Assembly (NCBI GenBank): GCA_964019335.1 | Contig: OZ025716.1 | Span: 186,001 to 250,000, forward strand | DNA length: 64,000 nucleotides | Source of the DNA: Diplonema japonicum | Taxonomy: Eukaryota > Euglenozoa > Diplonemea > Diplonemida > Diplonemidae | Direction: 5' to 3' | Shown: positions 1 to 11,252 of the stretch, one piece after another | How positions within the stretch are numbered: position 1 is the first letter of the stretch | Layout: each line of letters begins with the position of its first letter | Translations under genes and position numbers: made by a program | Notes under the pieces: model-generated | The model's database searches: none | Seen by the model: only the letters and a program-made list of their open reading frames with translations | What the model was told of the DNA's origin: nothing

Positions 1-61
1 AAAAGAAAAAGTTTACTTTCCCTCAGAACTCTTTTAACCACTAAACCCACACATGTCATAT

Positions 62-96
<35 letters not shown>

Positions 97-97
<1 letters not shown>

Positions 98-780
98 AAG
101 CTTATTTATTGCCAACAAATAATGAGTCATTATTTAACTCAGGGTCTTCCGGTTCAAAATGGGTTTTTTTTCGATAGACCTGCGATACTTTTTGGCCGAT
201 CTTTTGACCTTTTTTTTTTTTTTTTCAAAAAAAGAAAATAAATAAAAATAGGGGGAATTGCGGAATGGCAGCAAAGAGTTTCGCTAACCAAGTTGTCGTC
301 TGACATTTTGAGGAATTCCATTTAGAAGGAACTATGTTTGATGGAAGAAGCGCATCGTGGTTTTCTTTCAACTAATACTAAAACCACTCGCCCCGTGATA
401 AAAAGAGAAAAATTCCTCACAAAGGGGCAACCCCTGCCCCCCCATGGGCCTACCGCAGGCACAAGAAATTCGCCGGTCTACGTTGACGGTAACGAGTGTT
501 AAACCTTCGTCATTTGAGTCACTCACTCTTCACTGCTTTCACTGTTTTTTTTGGGGATTTTCCTGCATTTAAAGGGGAAGTAAGGCACTTATTCCCACTT
601 TTAAGGGCCGGAATGGCCTCAGATGGCCAAAAATAGTCAAAATACCCCCACCCTAAATGATTTTTTCAGGGGTTGGGTACATTTTTTCCACGACAAGACC
701 CATTTTGAAGCCCCATAATTTAACTCCAAATCTCATTATTTAACTGCAAAAAATCATTATTTAACTAGCTACTTTTTTTT
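97..780. repeat. Dispersed palindromic ATTATTTAAC element, copy A (internally deleted)
   Basis: This stretch shares long blocks with 48776-49262: the left end with GCCAACAAATAATGAGTCAT, the block from about 487 (GGTAACGAGTGTTAAA) and the block 508-665 including CACTCACTCTTCACTGCTTT and GGGGAAGTAAGGCACTTATT, then the terminal series of ATTATTTAAC motifs at about 715-770. Relative to the second copy, the central hairpin is missing and replaced by unrelated sequence at about 145-485. No transposase reading frame is visible. It looks like a non-autonomous or foldback-type repeat; the class is inferred. Confidence 0.7.
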
Positions 781-985
781 TGGCGCCATTGCGCGAATTT
801 CTTTTTTTCACCTTGTTTGGCTAAATGCTGCCCTTTTTCGGCATTATTGAGGGGTTAGTGGTTTAAAAAAAAAAAAAAAAAAAAAAAACTTTTTTATATG
901 TTTTTTAATTTATATACCGGTAAGAAAACAACCTACACCTTCTACCTTTTAATTTTTATTATTTGGTACTACTAGATACGTTCTT

Positions 986-1023
<38 letters not shown>

Positions 1024-1100
1024 TTTGTGTTGATGTTTGCTGCCCACACCCTTTGGATCTTTAGAAGAATTCTGTAATATTTCAAACGGAGGAGGAAAGA

Positions 1101-1137
<37 letters not shown>

Positions 1138-2892
1138 ACACCTGTAAAGAACTATGGCACAAACGATTTGATTGTCGGAGTGCTGGAAAAAAAAAAAAAA
1201 AAAAAAAAAAAAACTAAAGGGGCCCCCCGAATAATCCCTTTATTTGGGCAGTGGAGGGGGGGTGTTTGGGCTCCAAAAAAAAAAAAAAGAATTATTTGGA
1301 ATACACTTATTTGGGTTGTACTTATTTGGGCTAGGGAGCCTGCCACATGGAAAGCAGGGAGCGGGGCTTAGAGCACTTCGGAAATCTTAACATGCCAAAT
1401 CGTGCCAAGATTTTTTTCATGCCCTTTTTTTTCCAAGGGAAATTTTAACAGTTTTTCTCCCAGGCTGTGGAGACCCACAAACGTTGCAGACAAACCGCCT
1501 GGTTTTGGCGTTAGGTTGCAGGGGTCTGAGTTGGGAGGCTGCTGGAGTCTCGTCAGGTGTAGTGTCCATTGTAACACCCGCAACAACGTTCTGTGCTGCA
1601 CTGTCTAAAGCCCGACCCCTTCAAAGTGCTTACTTCGCTAAGTGCCCTTAGCTGTATGGTCTCCTCGGAACTACCTGACCTTTCTCATGTGCCTGCCCTA
1701 CCCACAGTGCCACGTTGATTCGGCGCTCTGCTGTCATCAACGTCCTGCCTCGGCTGCTTGGGGTGCCACAGCCCCCCCTAACCCCTCAAAATGGCGGGAG
1801 GTCTGAATCGCCGGCGCCACACAGAAGCAGCTTCACAATACGTACTTTTCCTTTTCAATCGATTGTTATATTTGTACTTATAAAATATAGCGCGCATTCG
1901 ACGACACTGGTCAAGCGACTGGCACCTTCCGAAGAAGGGCCTCCCACGTCCGCCGGGTTGAGCAGAGGATGCCCCGGGGCGGCTGTTCCAGTCTGATCAT
2001 GTCGCACTATAATATATTTCTCATCTTCTAGAAGAAGATGGGGTTTTTGCCCTCGTGGCTCGCCGGGCCAGCACTCTTACTTGCGTAAGCAGCCTCACAA
2101 TACTGCCAGTGGGCTACGGCACAGCTTTGGGATCTTGCTCAAGAATGGAATATTGACATTGCGGGCCATGAAAGCAAATACTGGATAAGTTGTCAACACA
2201 TGAATGCACGTGCCCTTCCGGCAACGCAGAAGCACCCGGGCCACCCACAAAGCGCCTTCGAACTAAGTAGTTCCATGAAATTTTGAACCGTTCATCACGA
2301 ACCATCTAGCTTCTTGCGTTAAGAAAAATAGTCCCCACAATACCCCGTGGTCCCTGTTCAAAATGCAAAGGAATTGCTCGTAAGTGCCCAAAATCAGGCG
2401 GAAATCGACTTTTTGGTCAAAGGGGTGTATACATGGGTTAGGTAGGCTAGTACCCTGCACAGGCGTAACTGAGAAAAGCCCGTTGCACGACTTCCCATGT
2501 GACCCCCACCCCCCCGGTCCCCCCCCAAAAAAAAGAAAGGGGGTCGGGAATTATTTGGGAAATTTGGAGCGGAAAAATCCCCGAAAAAAAAAAAGAATTA
2601 TTTGGGAAAAAACACATTATTTGGGAGGGAATTATTCCTTTATTTGTGGCCCGAGGTCAGGAGGCCCTTTGGCTTCTCATGAAGATGAGACTTGTGCTGT
2701 GGTGGTGAGCCCCGACGAGTAAGCCTGATTCTTTTTTTTTTTTGTTTCCCTGTGTTTATAAGTACAGCTATATACAACATGGGCTGGCTTTATTAAAAAA
2801 AAAAAAAAAAAAAAAAGCCCAACACATAACAAAAAGAAATCCCGGTTTAGATCACCGACCTCGACGAAAAAGCAGAGCTGACCATTTGTTCC
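781..2892. other. Intergenic; homopolymers and a TTATTTGGG-motif repeat, no gene seen
   Basis: Long A and T runs dominate 860-1200. Between 1215 and 1350, and again between 2530 and 2690, the motif TTATTTGGG recurs several times together with the shared string AATAATCCCTTTATTTGGG or a close variant, so these two patches belong to one repeat family. The section from about 1370 to 2500 is complex, non-homopolymeric sequence, but its open frames are short, overlap on both strands and show no recognisable domain. Confidence 0.5.
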
Positions 2893-3026
2893 AAGTAGCC
2901 AAGCTGGGGAGGAGGCCGGCACGAACCGAAGAAGGAGAAGCCGCTGCTGAAGGGGGATAGATGCAGGTAGAGGATGAGAACAAGGGGGCGTCTCACAAAG
3001 ACTTCCTTTAACTCATATATATATAT
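2893..3026 (+). mobile_element. 3' stub of non-LTR retroelement (family R1)
   Basis: This segment matches the last 130 bp of the element at 8965-9948, starting at AAGTAGCCAAGCTGGGGAGG and running through the stop region, the GGGGGCGTCTCACAAAGAC hairpin and the CTTTAACTCATATAT tail. It has drifted: the codons after GGCACGA are out of frame with the other copies, so it is not coding. The extreme 5' truncation fits incomplete target-primed reverse transcription, which is known for LINE-type elements. Confidence 0.8.
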
Positions 3027-4207
3027 TTGTTTTTTGTTTCATCAAGGGGGGGGGGGGTATTAAAACCTATGACCAATTTTTTTTGTTTAAGAATTACCGC
3101 TCTTTATATGTTCATTTCCACGTTGTTTCCTTTCCTTCCGAAATAAATAAATTTTGACACCAGGCCCCCCCTCCTCCAGTTGCCGCATGATGCGTCAAGC
3201 AGTTGTTTTTTCTAAATGTCTCTTTTTTTTTTTTTTTTTTTTTCCTTCTACTATGGGTAAGACAACCTATTCATTGGCTTGACAGGAACCAAGAACCCCC
3301 CCCTTTTTTTTTTAAAAAAAAGAATTTTTTTTGTGATTCTTAGGCAAAGATACGGCATTTTTTTTTTTTTTTTTCCGATTATTCGCCATTTTGTCAGGCA
3401 ATTTCTGAAAATATCTCCGGGGGGGGGGGGGGGGGGGAACTCAGTTTTTAGCATTTTTATTTTTCCTCCCTCAACGCGAAGTTGTGACAAATAGCGAATT
3501 ATGGAATCGTAGGTATGGCACTGTATTTCTTTTTCCCCAAGAGTCTTGAACCGTTTTTGGCGAGGCAGAAAAAAAATTTTATTTTTTATTTTTAAAGCCG
3601 GTTGGACCAGGGCTACATAATTCTTTTTGAAAAAATCTTTTGTTTGAAAAGAAGAGTGACCGACACTGACTGAGAAGAGATTATCTCGAAAAGAAAGGAT
3701 TGGAAGCTACAATTTTTCTGTTTTTTTTTTTTTTTTTTCCATACCCGGTCTAGTACAAAACAGCCAGTTCCTCTTTTTTTTTTTTTTCTTCAATGAACAA
3801 AAAAAAAAAAAAAAAAAAAGCTTGCCTCACCCTGTCCCTGGAAAGAACTGTTTCTCCCTTCTTAGGGCTCCCTTCTAACTAGTCTTATCCTCCTTGCAAC
3901 AACTTGTCACATGAAAACGACATGAAAGGGTTCGTCTGTGGCAAGCCTAGGAGGGGTCGTACTAGTTGTTCCCCCCCCCCCCCCCCCCCACTCTCCATAA
4001 CATTTAAGTTGTTTCCTTTTTTTTTGTTTTCTTTTTTTTTGTTTTTTGCCCCACTCCCAACGGGAGAAAAAAAAAAAAAGAAAAAAAAGTCGAAAAAAAA
4101 AAAAAAAAAAAAAAGAAAAGAGCCCCTCCCCCGTGTAGTGGGGGTTTCGCTTTTTTTTTTTTTTTTTTTTTCGTCGACAAAAAACCGATCGACTGGGGGT
4201 CAGAGGC

Positions 4208-4238
<31 letters not shown>

Positions 4239-4400
4239 AAAATGTGGTTTATTATTTTTGCGCTCAGTTTTTTTTTTTTTTTTCTTTTTTTTTTTCCCTA
4301 CTCCCCACCCTCCGTCTTTTTTTTTTTTGTAAACCCAAACAAAATATATATAAACAGTTTTTTTTTCAAAAACAAAAGAAGAAGAAAAAAAAAAAAAATA
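3027..4400. other. Intergenic; homopolymer-rich, no gene seen
   Basis: The region contains runs of T, A, C and G of 10-30 bases and little else. Open frames here read mainly as poly-Lys, poly-Phe or poly-Pro and are artefacts of the runs. A short string, CAGCCAGTTCCTCTTTTTTT near 3760, recurs near 56138 and, in inverse orientation, near 54229. Confidence 0.6.
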
Positions 4401-4970
4401 ATGTCGATGTCCCAGTACTGTCAAGAGACGCAGTCCCACGTTGCTTACCCCAACGATGAGGCGAACTCTTCACAGGAACAACTATGCGAGCGCGCCGCCA
4501 AGAAATACTCGAGAAGGCAGGTTACAGCCACTTTGAGGAAGAAGTGCTGCGACCACAACGACTGGGACAACGTAAGAGTGGCGAAGGGCCTGATGACCCT
4601 GAGATGCAGAGCCTGCCAGAAGCAATGGAGGGCAGCTGTGGACATGGTGTGGGGCAGGTTGAAATGCGCAAACTTTGGGTCAGAGGAAGGGTGCTCCGAC
4701 AAGCCCTGCTCAAAACTACACATCCACAACAGAAAGCTTTCTCTCGAGGCTCGTGTGAGGCAGCACGGAGGGGGGGTCCTCAATATGATTTGCACAAGCA
4801 GAGTTACAAAAGAAACACTCAACAAAATCAAGAAGATTGAAGAGCAGATGTCTATCGACAAGTGTGTGCCCCATATCATCTCGGAGTCATCTGGGTCCTC
4901 GAAATCCCGTTCGTCCTCTAATGAATCCAAAGCCACTACCTTCACTCACGACCCATATGCATGGGAGTAA
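4401..4970 (+). CDS. CCCH-like zinc-binding protein, 189 aa
   Basis: The start is the ATG directly after an A-rich leader; upstream in-frame sequence is only poly-Phe and poly-Lys. The central part is rich in possible zinc ligands: a CC pair near residue 50, a CRAC motif near residue 70, and from about residue 91 a C-x8-C-x4-C-x3-H array resembling, with one residue shorter spacing, the CCCH zinc finger (usually C-x8-C-x5-C-x3-H). CCCH proteins commonly bind RNA, so a role in RNA metabolism is a reasonable guess. The C-terminus is Ser-rich and low in complexity. I do not recognise a specific orthologue, and zinc or RNA binding is inferred from spacing only. Confidence 0.75.
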   Translation: MSMSQYCQETQSHVAYPNDEANSSQEQLCERAAKKYSRRQVTATLRKKCCDHNDWDNVRVAKGLMTLRCRACQKQWRAAVDMVWGRLKCANFGSEEGCSDKPCSKLHIHNRKLSLEARVRQHGGGVLNMICTSRVTKETLNKIKKIEEQMSIDKCVPHIISESSGSSKSRSSSNESKATTFTHDPYAWE

Positions 4971-4983
4971 GTGAAAGGGAGAG

Positions 4984-5023
<40 letters not shown>

Positions 5024-6120
5024 TTACCATTTTTTTTTTTTTATTTATTTATTTATTTCCGTTCCGTCCCTCTAATAATAATGTTGCCTACAAGAGAAAA
5101 AAAAAAAAAGAGAAAAAAAAAAAAAAAAAAGAGAAATTCTCAATTTTAATTATAAAAAAAGAAAAGAAAAAAGCCTTTATAAAAGACCGCCTTATGGTAA
5201 GATCTCAGGGTTTACTAATGAAGTTGAAAAAAAAAAAAGAGAAAAAGAAGAAAAAAAAAAAAAAAGAAACTCGGTCCAAATGTAAAAACCCCCCCCCTTT
5301 TTTTTAATATTTTTGCACCACAGTTTTTTGAGTTGAGTGCAAAGTAAAGGGGAGGTGGGAATTTTTTTAAAAAAAAATGAAGGAAAGCCCACGTCTTTCC
5401 TTCTCTTTTTTTATTATCCCCTCAGACAGGTAATGCGGAATATCATACTATCCACTTTCTAGTGTCTCTGGAGCTGTACCTTAGTCTAGCATTTTTTTTT
5501 TTTGTACTTTCACTACAGTTTGCAACCGAAAAAAAAAACCTCCTTCCCCCCCCCCCTTGATAGTACGAACATATACTGAGTTTATTTTACTCTCATGAGA
5601 TTTTTTTTTTTTTCTTTGCACATTTGCTGCCAAAACCAAAAACCCAACATATGTAAAAAACATGTTGTGGTAGCCAAAAGGACGTCATTTGCCCTCGCAC
5701 AAGGGATCAAGTGAAATGCGTCTTTCTTATCGATATAGGGCGTAAGTACCCTAGAAGTACCCTACCCCCCCCCCCCCCCCCCCCCCTCCCCTGTTAGTGT
5801 TTTATTTTCCAAGGTGCGGTGATTTTTTGCAATTTTTTTTTTTTTTTTTTTTTTTTGGCGTCGTTCAACATCTCAGCATATACTACAAAAAAAAAAAAAA
5901 AATCCCCCTTGGAAAAAACTAGTTTGGCGCTCCATTTGTTTGTGCGCACGAGCGGAATTTTACCTAATAAAATAGCTCATTACGCTGCCATCAACTAGTT
6001 TTTAGTCTCGACAATTAAAACAAGTTAAAACAAAAAAAAAAAGAACATTGGCCTCTTTAAAAACAAATACTGCGTCCTTTTTTTTTTTTTTTTTTTTCCG
6101 AATTCTGCGGTAAGTAAATT

Positions 6121-6175
<55 letters not shown>

Positions 6176-6329
6176 CAATTTTCTTTTTTCTTTTTCCTTC
6201 CATTAATCCTTAATGCTTTTCTGGATCGGGTTTTCTTAGTGCACAAGAGTGTGTAACTATAACTTCATAGTTGCACGTCTAGAGAAAGGTGTTTGGCAAC
6301 CCCTCATTCTTGTTTAGCGAAAAGGTGTC

Positions 6330-6373
<44 letters not shown>

Positions 6374-6425
6374 AAAAGAAAAAGTTGTTCCCGCACAATA
6401 CTGGCAATCACGGTGTTGTGCCACC

Positions 6426-6466
<41 letters not shown>

Positions 6467-7034
6467 CCTCCTCATTTCTGTTGTACTTTTTTTTTTTTTA
6501 AATATTTTTTTGTTTTCTGTTTTTTTTTATCCCCTAAAGGCCCGCGCGGACATTTTTGTCCTTAGTTCAAAATTTGCTTTTTCGCTAAGTACTTTTTTTT
6601 GAACACGGCCCCTGGACTTCAAAATATGGCATTGTTGCGCGGTTTATTTTGTCTCGGAACTACATTTTGCGTTAAAGGTTTTGTTTTAATTGAAACCGGC
6701 AGGGTTGGCTTAAAATGAAATCAGATGGTCAAAATAGCAGCGAAAACGTGAGTCTCCCCCGACTGGTCAGATAAAGAAGAAAAAGACGATGAGGCGGTCA
6801 AAGAGGGGCCGGAAACGATGCTTGGGTGGGAGAAATACTCCCAAAGGCCCAAAACATATCATTTCCGTGAAAAGGTGGCCTTTCCTTGCACCTTCCTTTG
6901 GTTGCATGCTGCCCTTTTGAGTATTTAAAGCAACAACGAAAATGGGGGGGTACCGTAGATAGGCTCCGGGCCTTTAGGGGTATATTATTTTTTTTTGACG
7001 CTGAAAGAGAACACAGAAAAGTATTTTTCCCCCC

Positions 7035-7068
<34 letters not shown>

Positions 7069-8781
7069 GCAAAACAATATAATTGTTATTGATAATGAAT
7101 TGTTATTGCTAAAAAGAGCAGTGGTAGCGTTGTTGGGCTTATCCTTCTACAGGTTAACACCCCCCCCCCCCCCCCCCCGGCCGTGCACAAGCGACTCTTT
7201 TTTCCCTTCCATCATGTTTTATCCATTAAAATAGATAGAGCAGTTTTTTTTTTTTTTTTTTAAATTCCCCCCCGCCTAGATCCTGTCAAGATTATCGCGG
7301 CAACTTGCCACCAGAGGGTGACTGAAAAGTGTGAATTTACTTGATGGTGTCCCCCCCCCCCTCTTTTTTGTTTTATTGTTTCAACAAGCAAAAATTCGAA
7401 GAACAAAAAAAAAAAAAAAAAAAAAAAGCTATCTGTGCCCCCTCATGTTTTTTTCTCTCTTGCCAGTGGCTTGTTTTTTTTTTTGTTCCCGCTTTGCTTG
7501 GATGGAACGGGGGGGGGGGGGGGGGAAGAAGGGGGGAAAATGACTTTTTCTTTTTTTTTTTGTTTGTCCTGCACTTTGAGTTTTTTTTCTCTTTCTTTTG
7601 CGTCAACCATCATCATAAATCGCCAACTATTCTTTTCTTCGGCAGAAAAAAAAAAAATGGAACTTTTTTTCTTCTTCTTTTTCTCTTCCAAAGATTGTAA
7701 AACAAAACATATTTCTTTTCTTCCTTCTGCGACTCTTACTTGTTAATGCAGCAAGAGTGCACAAAGGTTTTAAAAAAAAAAAAAGATAAGAAAGAAAAAG
7801 AATTCCAGGTTCTTCCTTCCCCCACTACCCTAATGCATATCACACTTCATTTCATATCGCTGTGAAATGGAGAAAAAAAAAAAAAGAAAAAGGAAAAACG
7901 AGGAGGGGGAAAAAAAAAAAAGAAAATGCCATATTTATTCATTTAACCCTCGGTACTGCTAAAGCCCCGTCCTGGAGGAAAAAAAAAAAAGAAAAGAAAG
8001 AGGGGGAAATAAAATTCAAGTTGTAGTGTCCCCCCTTTTTTTTTTTCTTTTCTTTTTTTTTTTTTTTTTTTTTTTGAAAGAAAATTTCTCTGTTGGCTCG
8101 GTCTCAAGGGGGTACTCTTCCCCAAAAAAAAACAAAAAAGCGGAACAAAGCCATAATGGAAAAGCCTTCCATTTTTATGAGAAAAAAATGAGATGTTCTC
8201 TCCCCCCCCCCCCCCCCCCCAAGGCAAGATAAATTCGGTATTTTAAAGGAAGCCTGGAGCATGGAGGTCAACAGCGAACAACACCTAATGTACTTCTTTA
8301 TTTTTCCATTATCCCCCACTACCCTGAAAAAAAATAAATAAATGGGGTAAACTTTTTATAAAGCTTATCCACATGTGGCGTGCCTTTTCCCCCCGTTTTT
8401 TTTTTCTTTTTTTTTTATTTATTTCTTCTTACATCCCAACAAAAGAACGGCAAAAAAAAAAAAAAAAAAAGAACAGAACAGAAACCAACATTTCATCTAC
8501 TCACTATTTTCTTTTTAAAAAAAAATCTTTTCTTTTTGTAGGCATCATTATTATAGAACTTCCTCCCCTTTTTCTTCCTTTCTTCTTACTTTTCCCTACA
8601 TCCTTTGTTCTCCACTCACCCGTTAATCTCACCAAAATACCTTTCTCCCTCTGTTAAACGAACGAATTTTTTCAAAAAAAAAGAAGAAAAAAAAAAGAGG
8701 AAAAAAAAAAAAAAAGAAAACAGCCCCTTTTTGTTTTAGCCATTTCAAATGAAATCAATAATCAATATGAGAATCTTTTGC

Positions 8782-8814
<33 letters not shown>

Positions 8815-8964
8815 TTTTCTTGTTTTCAGAAATGTGACTTAAAAGATCATTCGGGGGAACGTGAAGAAGGTGGGGTTTTTTTTTCTCTCTTTTTTTTTTT
8901 TTTGCGGCTTTCGCTCTGGGAGTTTGCATGTTAATTTGAGTTTTTTTTTTTTTTTTTTTTTTTT
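4971..8964. other. Long homopolymer desert, no gene seen
   Basis: About 4 kb of poly-A, poly-T, poly-C and poly-G tracts (a T run of about 50 bases near 6123-6175) with short unique islands. The only structure found is the 80 bp block at 5936-6015, which recurs in inverse orientation at 56011-56090. Sequence at 6540-6870 is more complex but has no convincing frame. Confidence 0.6.
5936..6015 (+). repeat. 80-bp dispersed repeat, copy 1 (inverse of 56011-56090)
   Basis: Read base by base, this block is the exact reverse complement of 56011-56090 over 80 bases; it contains GTTTGTGCGCACGAGCGG and GCTCATTACGCTGCCATCAA. It has no open frame of note. Identity at 50 kb distance among otherwise diverged intergenic DNA indicates a recent or mobile repeat. 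Confidence 0.9.
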
Positions 8965-9897
8965 TTGGGAGGAGAAGGGGAAGTCGCGGAGCTGGAGCGC
9001 ATGCTGCTGGCGGAGCAGAGGCAGCAGGACGAACCCGCAACGGCACGCTGCGACGTATGCGGTCAGATGCAACAGATATCCAACATCCTGGAGCATGCAC
9101 TGTGGGAGTGCGAACTGGCTGTCGAAGTAGGGCAACGGGAGGCACATGCAGGCACGACACGAACAGGCCTAGAACCGTGCATGAGGCTCCATGGCATCCT
9201 CCCGAGGGAAGCGGCCAAGGAGGACAAGGACAGGCTCGAGAAGACCCAGCGTTACCTGCTGGCTGTGGTGGGGGAACGCGACGCAGCCTTGCAGGCAAAG
9301 AGGCAGCAGATCTACCGGACACACCAATGGCTGGAGATCACGGAGGGGGAGGCACACCCAGCACCAACAGAGGAGGAGTTCGCGAGGCTGCAGACCGGCA
9401 ACACCCTGAAGGAGTACACGAAACCGGTGCTGAAATGGCTCAAGCAGCTGCGCTGGTATGGAGGGAACAGAAGCACGGCAGTGTCGACGGTGGAGCTGGC
9501 GCTGGATTTCGAAAACGTGACCCAGAAATCCCTTGGAGGGAAGCTAGGGGAGTTGGCAGAGGTGCGACAGAAGGCCAGGAGACTGCACACGGTGATGAAG
9601 AAGGTGTGGAACACATGGGAACTAGGGAGACTGCAGAAGAAGGTGAAAGGAAGGAGGGCCTTCCCTGCTGAACCATGCAAGAGAGTACATACGCTGCGAT
9701 CAATCGGAGGGACGAAGGCGGCGATCGGGTGGAGTAGAAGAGCAATCTTTGCATCAACGAAGACCAAGTACGACCTGGAGGAGCTGGGGAAGCAATGGGC
9801 AAAGGAAAGAAGGGAAAAAGTAGCCAAGCTGGGGAGGAGGCCGGCACGACCACCGAAGAAGGAGAAACCGCTGCTGAAGGGGGATAGGTGCAGGTAG
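8965..9897 (+). CDS. C-terminal part of a retroelement ORF (5' truncated)
   Basis: This open frame of about 310 codons has no credible start of its own, because it runs out of the poly-T junction. Near its N-terminus it carries a CDVCGQMQ...H....C arrangement (C-x2-C-x12-H-x4-C), a zinc-knuckle-like motif of the kind found near the C-terminus of several non-LTR retrotransposon polyproteins. The rest is charged and helical and ends in a basic, Pro/Lys-rich tail. Frames at 14701-14955, 44440-45029 and 47929-48336 align with it across the block from TVELALDFE to the basic tail. It is probably not an expressed cellular gene. The assignment rests on copy number and truncation pattern more than on the protein itself. 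Confidence 0.7.
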   Translation: MGGEGEVAELERMLLAEQRQQDEPATARCDVCGQMQQISNILEHALWECELAVEVGQREAHAGTTRTGLEPCMRLHGILPREAAKEDKDRLEKTQRYLLAVVGERDAALQAKRQQIYRTHQWLEITEGEAHPAPTEEEFARLQTGNTLKEYTKPVLKWLKQLRWYGGNRSTAVSTVELALDFENVTQKSLGGKLGELAEVRQKARRLHTVMKKVWNTWELGRLQKKVKGRRAFPAEPCKRVHTLRSIGGTKAAIGWSRRAIFASTKTKYDLEELGKQWAKERREKVAKLGRRPARPPKKEKPLLKGDRCR

Positions 9898-9948
9898 AGC
9901 ATGAGAACAAGGGGGCGTCTCACAAAGACTTCCTTTAACTCATATATT
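8965..9948 (+). mobile_element. 5'-truncated non-LTR retroelement, family R1
   Basis: The element begins abruptly after a T run and holds the last 300 or so codons of an open frame (ending 9897) plus a 3' tail with the GCGTCTCACAAAGAC stem-loop and CTTTAACTCATAT end. Closely related copies lie at 14684-15011 (only a few differences) and 2893-3026; diverged relatives lie at 44370-45075 and 47909-48395. Variable 5' truncation with a shared 3' end is the hallmark of LINE-like elements. No reverse transcriptase catalytic motif is left in this copy. Confidence 0.8.
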
Positions 9949-10398
9949 TTTTTTCTGTACTCTCGGTTTTTCGTTTCTTGCGACTTTTTTTTTGAGGGAG
10001 CAGGGAGCGTCACCACTGGCTCTTTTTTTTGTCTGCGGTTAATATGAAGTAAAATTGAGTATGAGTAATTCAAAATTCCTTTTTCTTTTTTCCTTTTTTC
10101 TTCTTTTTTAATATGAACCGCTCCTAGCTCTCGGGAAAAAAAAAAAAATGCATTTGACCCACCCTAAAGGCCCCCAACAAGACCCTGAAAAAAATATTCT
10201 TCCTTTTCTTTCTATGCTCTCAGATTTTAGAAGGAACAAAAAAAAGAATATATATCAGAGTCACCAGGAAATTCATTTTCGTATTTCTCCAAAAAAAGAA
10301 AAAGGGAACAACCCGTTTCTCGTTAATCACAAAACTTTTTTTCCACTGTTTCCTTAAAACTTATTTTTCCACCATCCACGGTAACCTGCATTTTCCCC

Positions 10399-10429
<31 letters not shown>

Positions 10430-11252
10430 ATCCACTAAGTAGGTAACGACCTATTTTTTTTTTTTTTTTTTTTTTTTTTCCACAACCACAATTTTCTTTT
10501 TTTCAGGCGTCCTGCCACATACCGCAGGTACCCTTAAATGTCTCTTTTTCTTTCTTTTTTTTTTTTTTTTTTTTTTTATCCACCTGATAATGGTTTTACC
10601 ATGCTGCAAAAAATAGTGAAGGCATGGCAAAAAAAAAAAGACCCCAGGGGGTAGTAACCTTAACCCTAAGGCTGCGCCATCAACTGGGAAAGCACCACCT
10701 AGAGGACCATGACTGGTGCCGTGCTCAACCATATTTCTGTGTGGGGAAGTAAAATCTAACTCCAAGACTGCGCACTGTAGAAGGTGATTTTCTCAAAAAA
10801 AAAAAATGAATCACAAGCTCCATTGTCTTTTATTAATCTCACGTTCTCTCTTTTTTTTTTTTTTTTTTTTTTTTTTTGAACCAATGTTTCCTACCTCCCT
10901 ATGGTGGGGTTCCTGGGTAATTGTGGTTTTGTAAGGGACACAAGCGAAAAGGGAAAATCTCTGGTGTTTAATGGTTTCTGTAACCCCCCCTTCCCTATTT
11001 CAAACCTAAGCTTTCTTTCACCTCTCCACTTTTTTACTTTCTACGGGACCACACAATACTTTTTGGGAGGCTTCGGGGCGAAGTTTCACAAGGGTGGCCG
11101 CTGTGTCTAGGCACAAAAAAAAAAAAAAAAAAAATTGAGACAACTTTTTTTCTTTTCCCTTTCCCCCCCCCTTTTTTTTATTCTTTTTTTAAAAAAAAAA
11201 GACTTCTTTCTTTTTCAAAAAAAAAAAAAAAAAAGGAGGGGCAAAAAAAAAA
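9949..11252. other. Intergenic, homopolymer-rich, no gene seen
   Basis: Poly-A and poly-T tracts alternate with short unique islands. One copy of the GTCACATACTGCAGGTACCC repeat family lies at 10504-10545 (see repeats). Short frames such as the one at 10901-11110 have no homology that I recognise. Confidence 0.6.
10504..10545 (+). repeat. Short CACATACYGCAGGTACCCTT repeat, copy 1
   Basis: The unit reads CAGGCGTCCTGCCACATACC then GCAGGTACCCTTAAATGTCT, followed by a T run. Related units are at 19665-19709, 48409-48452 and, partial, 55958-55981. All have the same orientation and all run into poly-T. Function unknown. Confidence 0.7.

Noticed and set aside
53-241. Short frame rich in Lys and Phe near the left edge
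   Set aside because: It is the translation of poly-A and poly-T runs; the non-homopolymer part belongs to the dispersed palindromic element.
3904-4332. 142-codon frame ahead of the zinc protein
   Set aside because: Almost entirely Pro, Lys and Phe runs from homopolymers, without an independent protein-like segment.
8762-9322. 186-codon frame on the - strand
   Set aside because: Antisense shadow of the retroelement coding region; composition is Pro/Ala/Cys-rich as expected from the reverse of a GC-rich frame.
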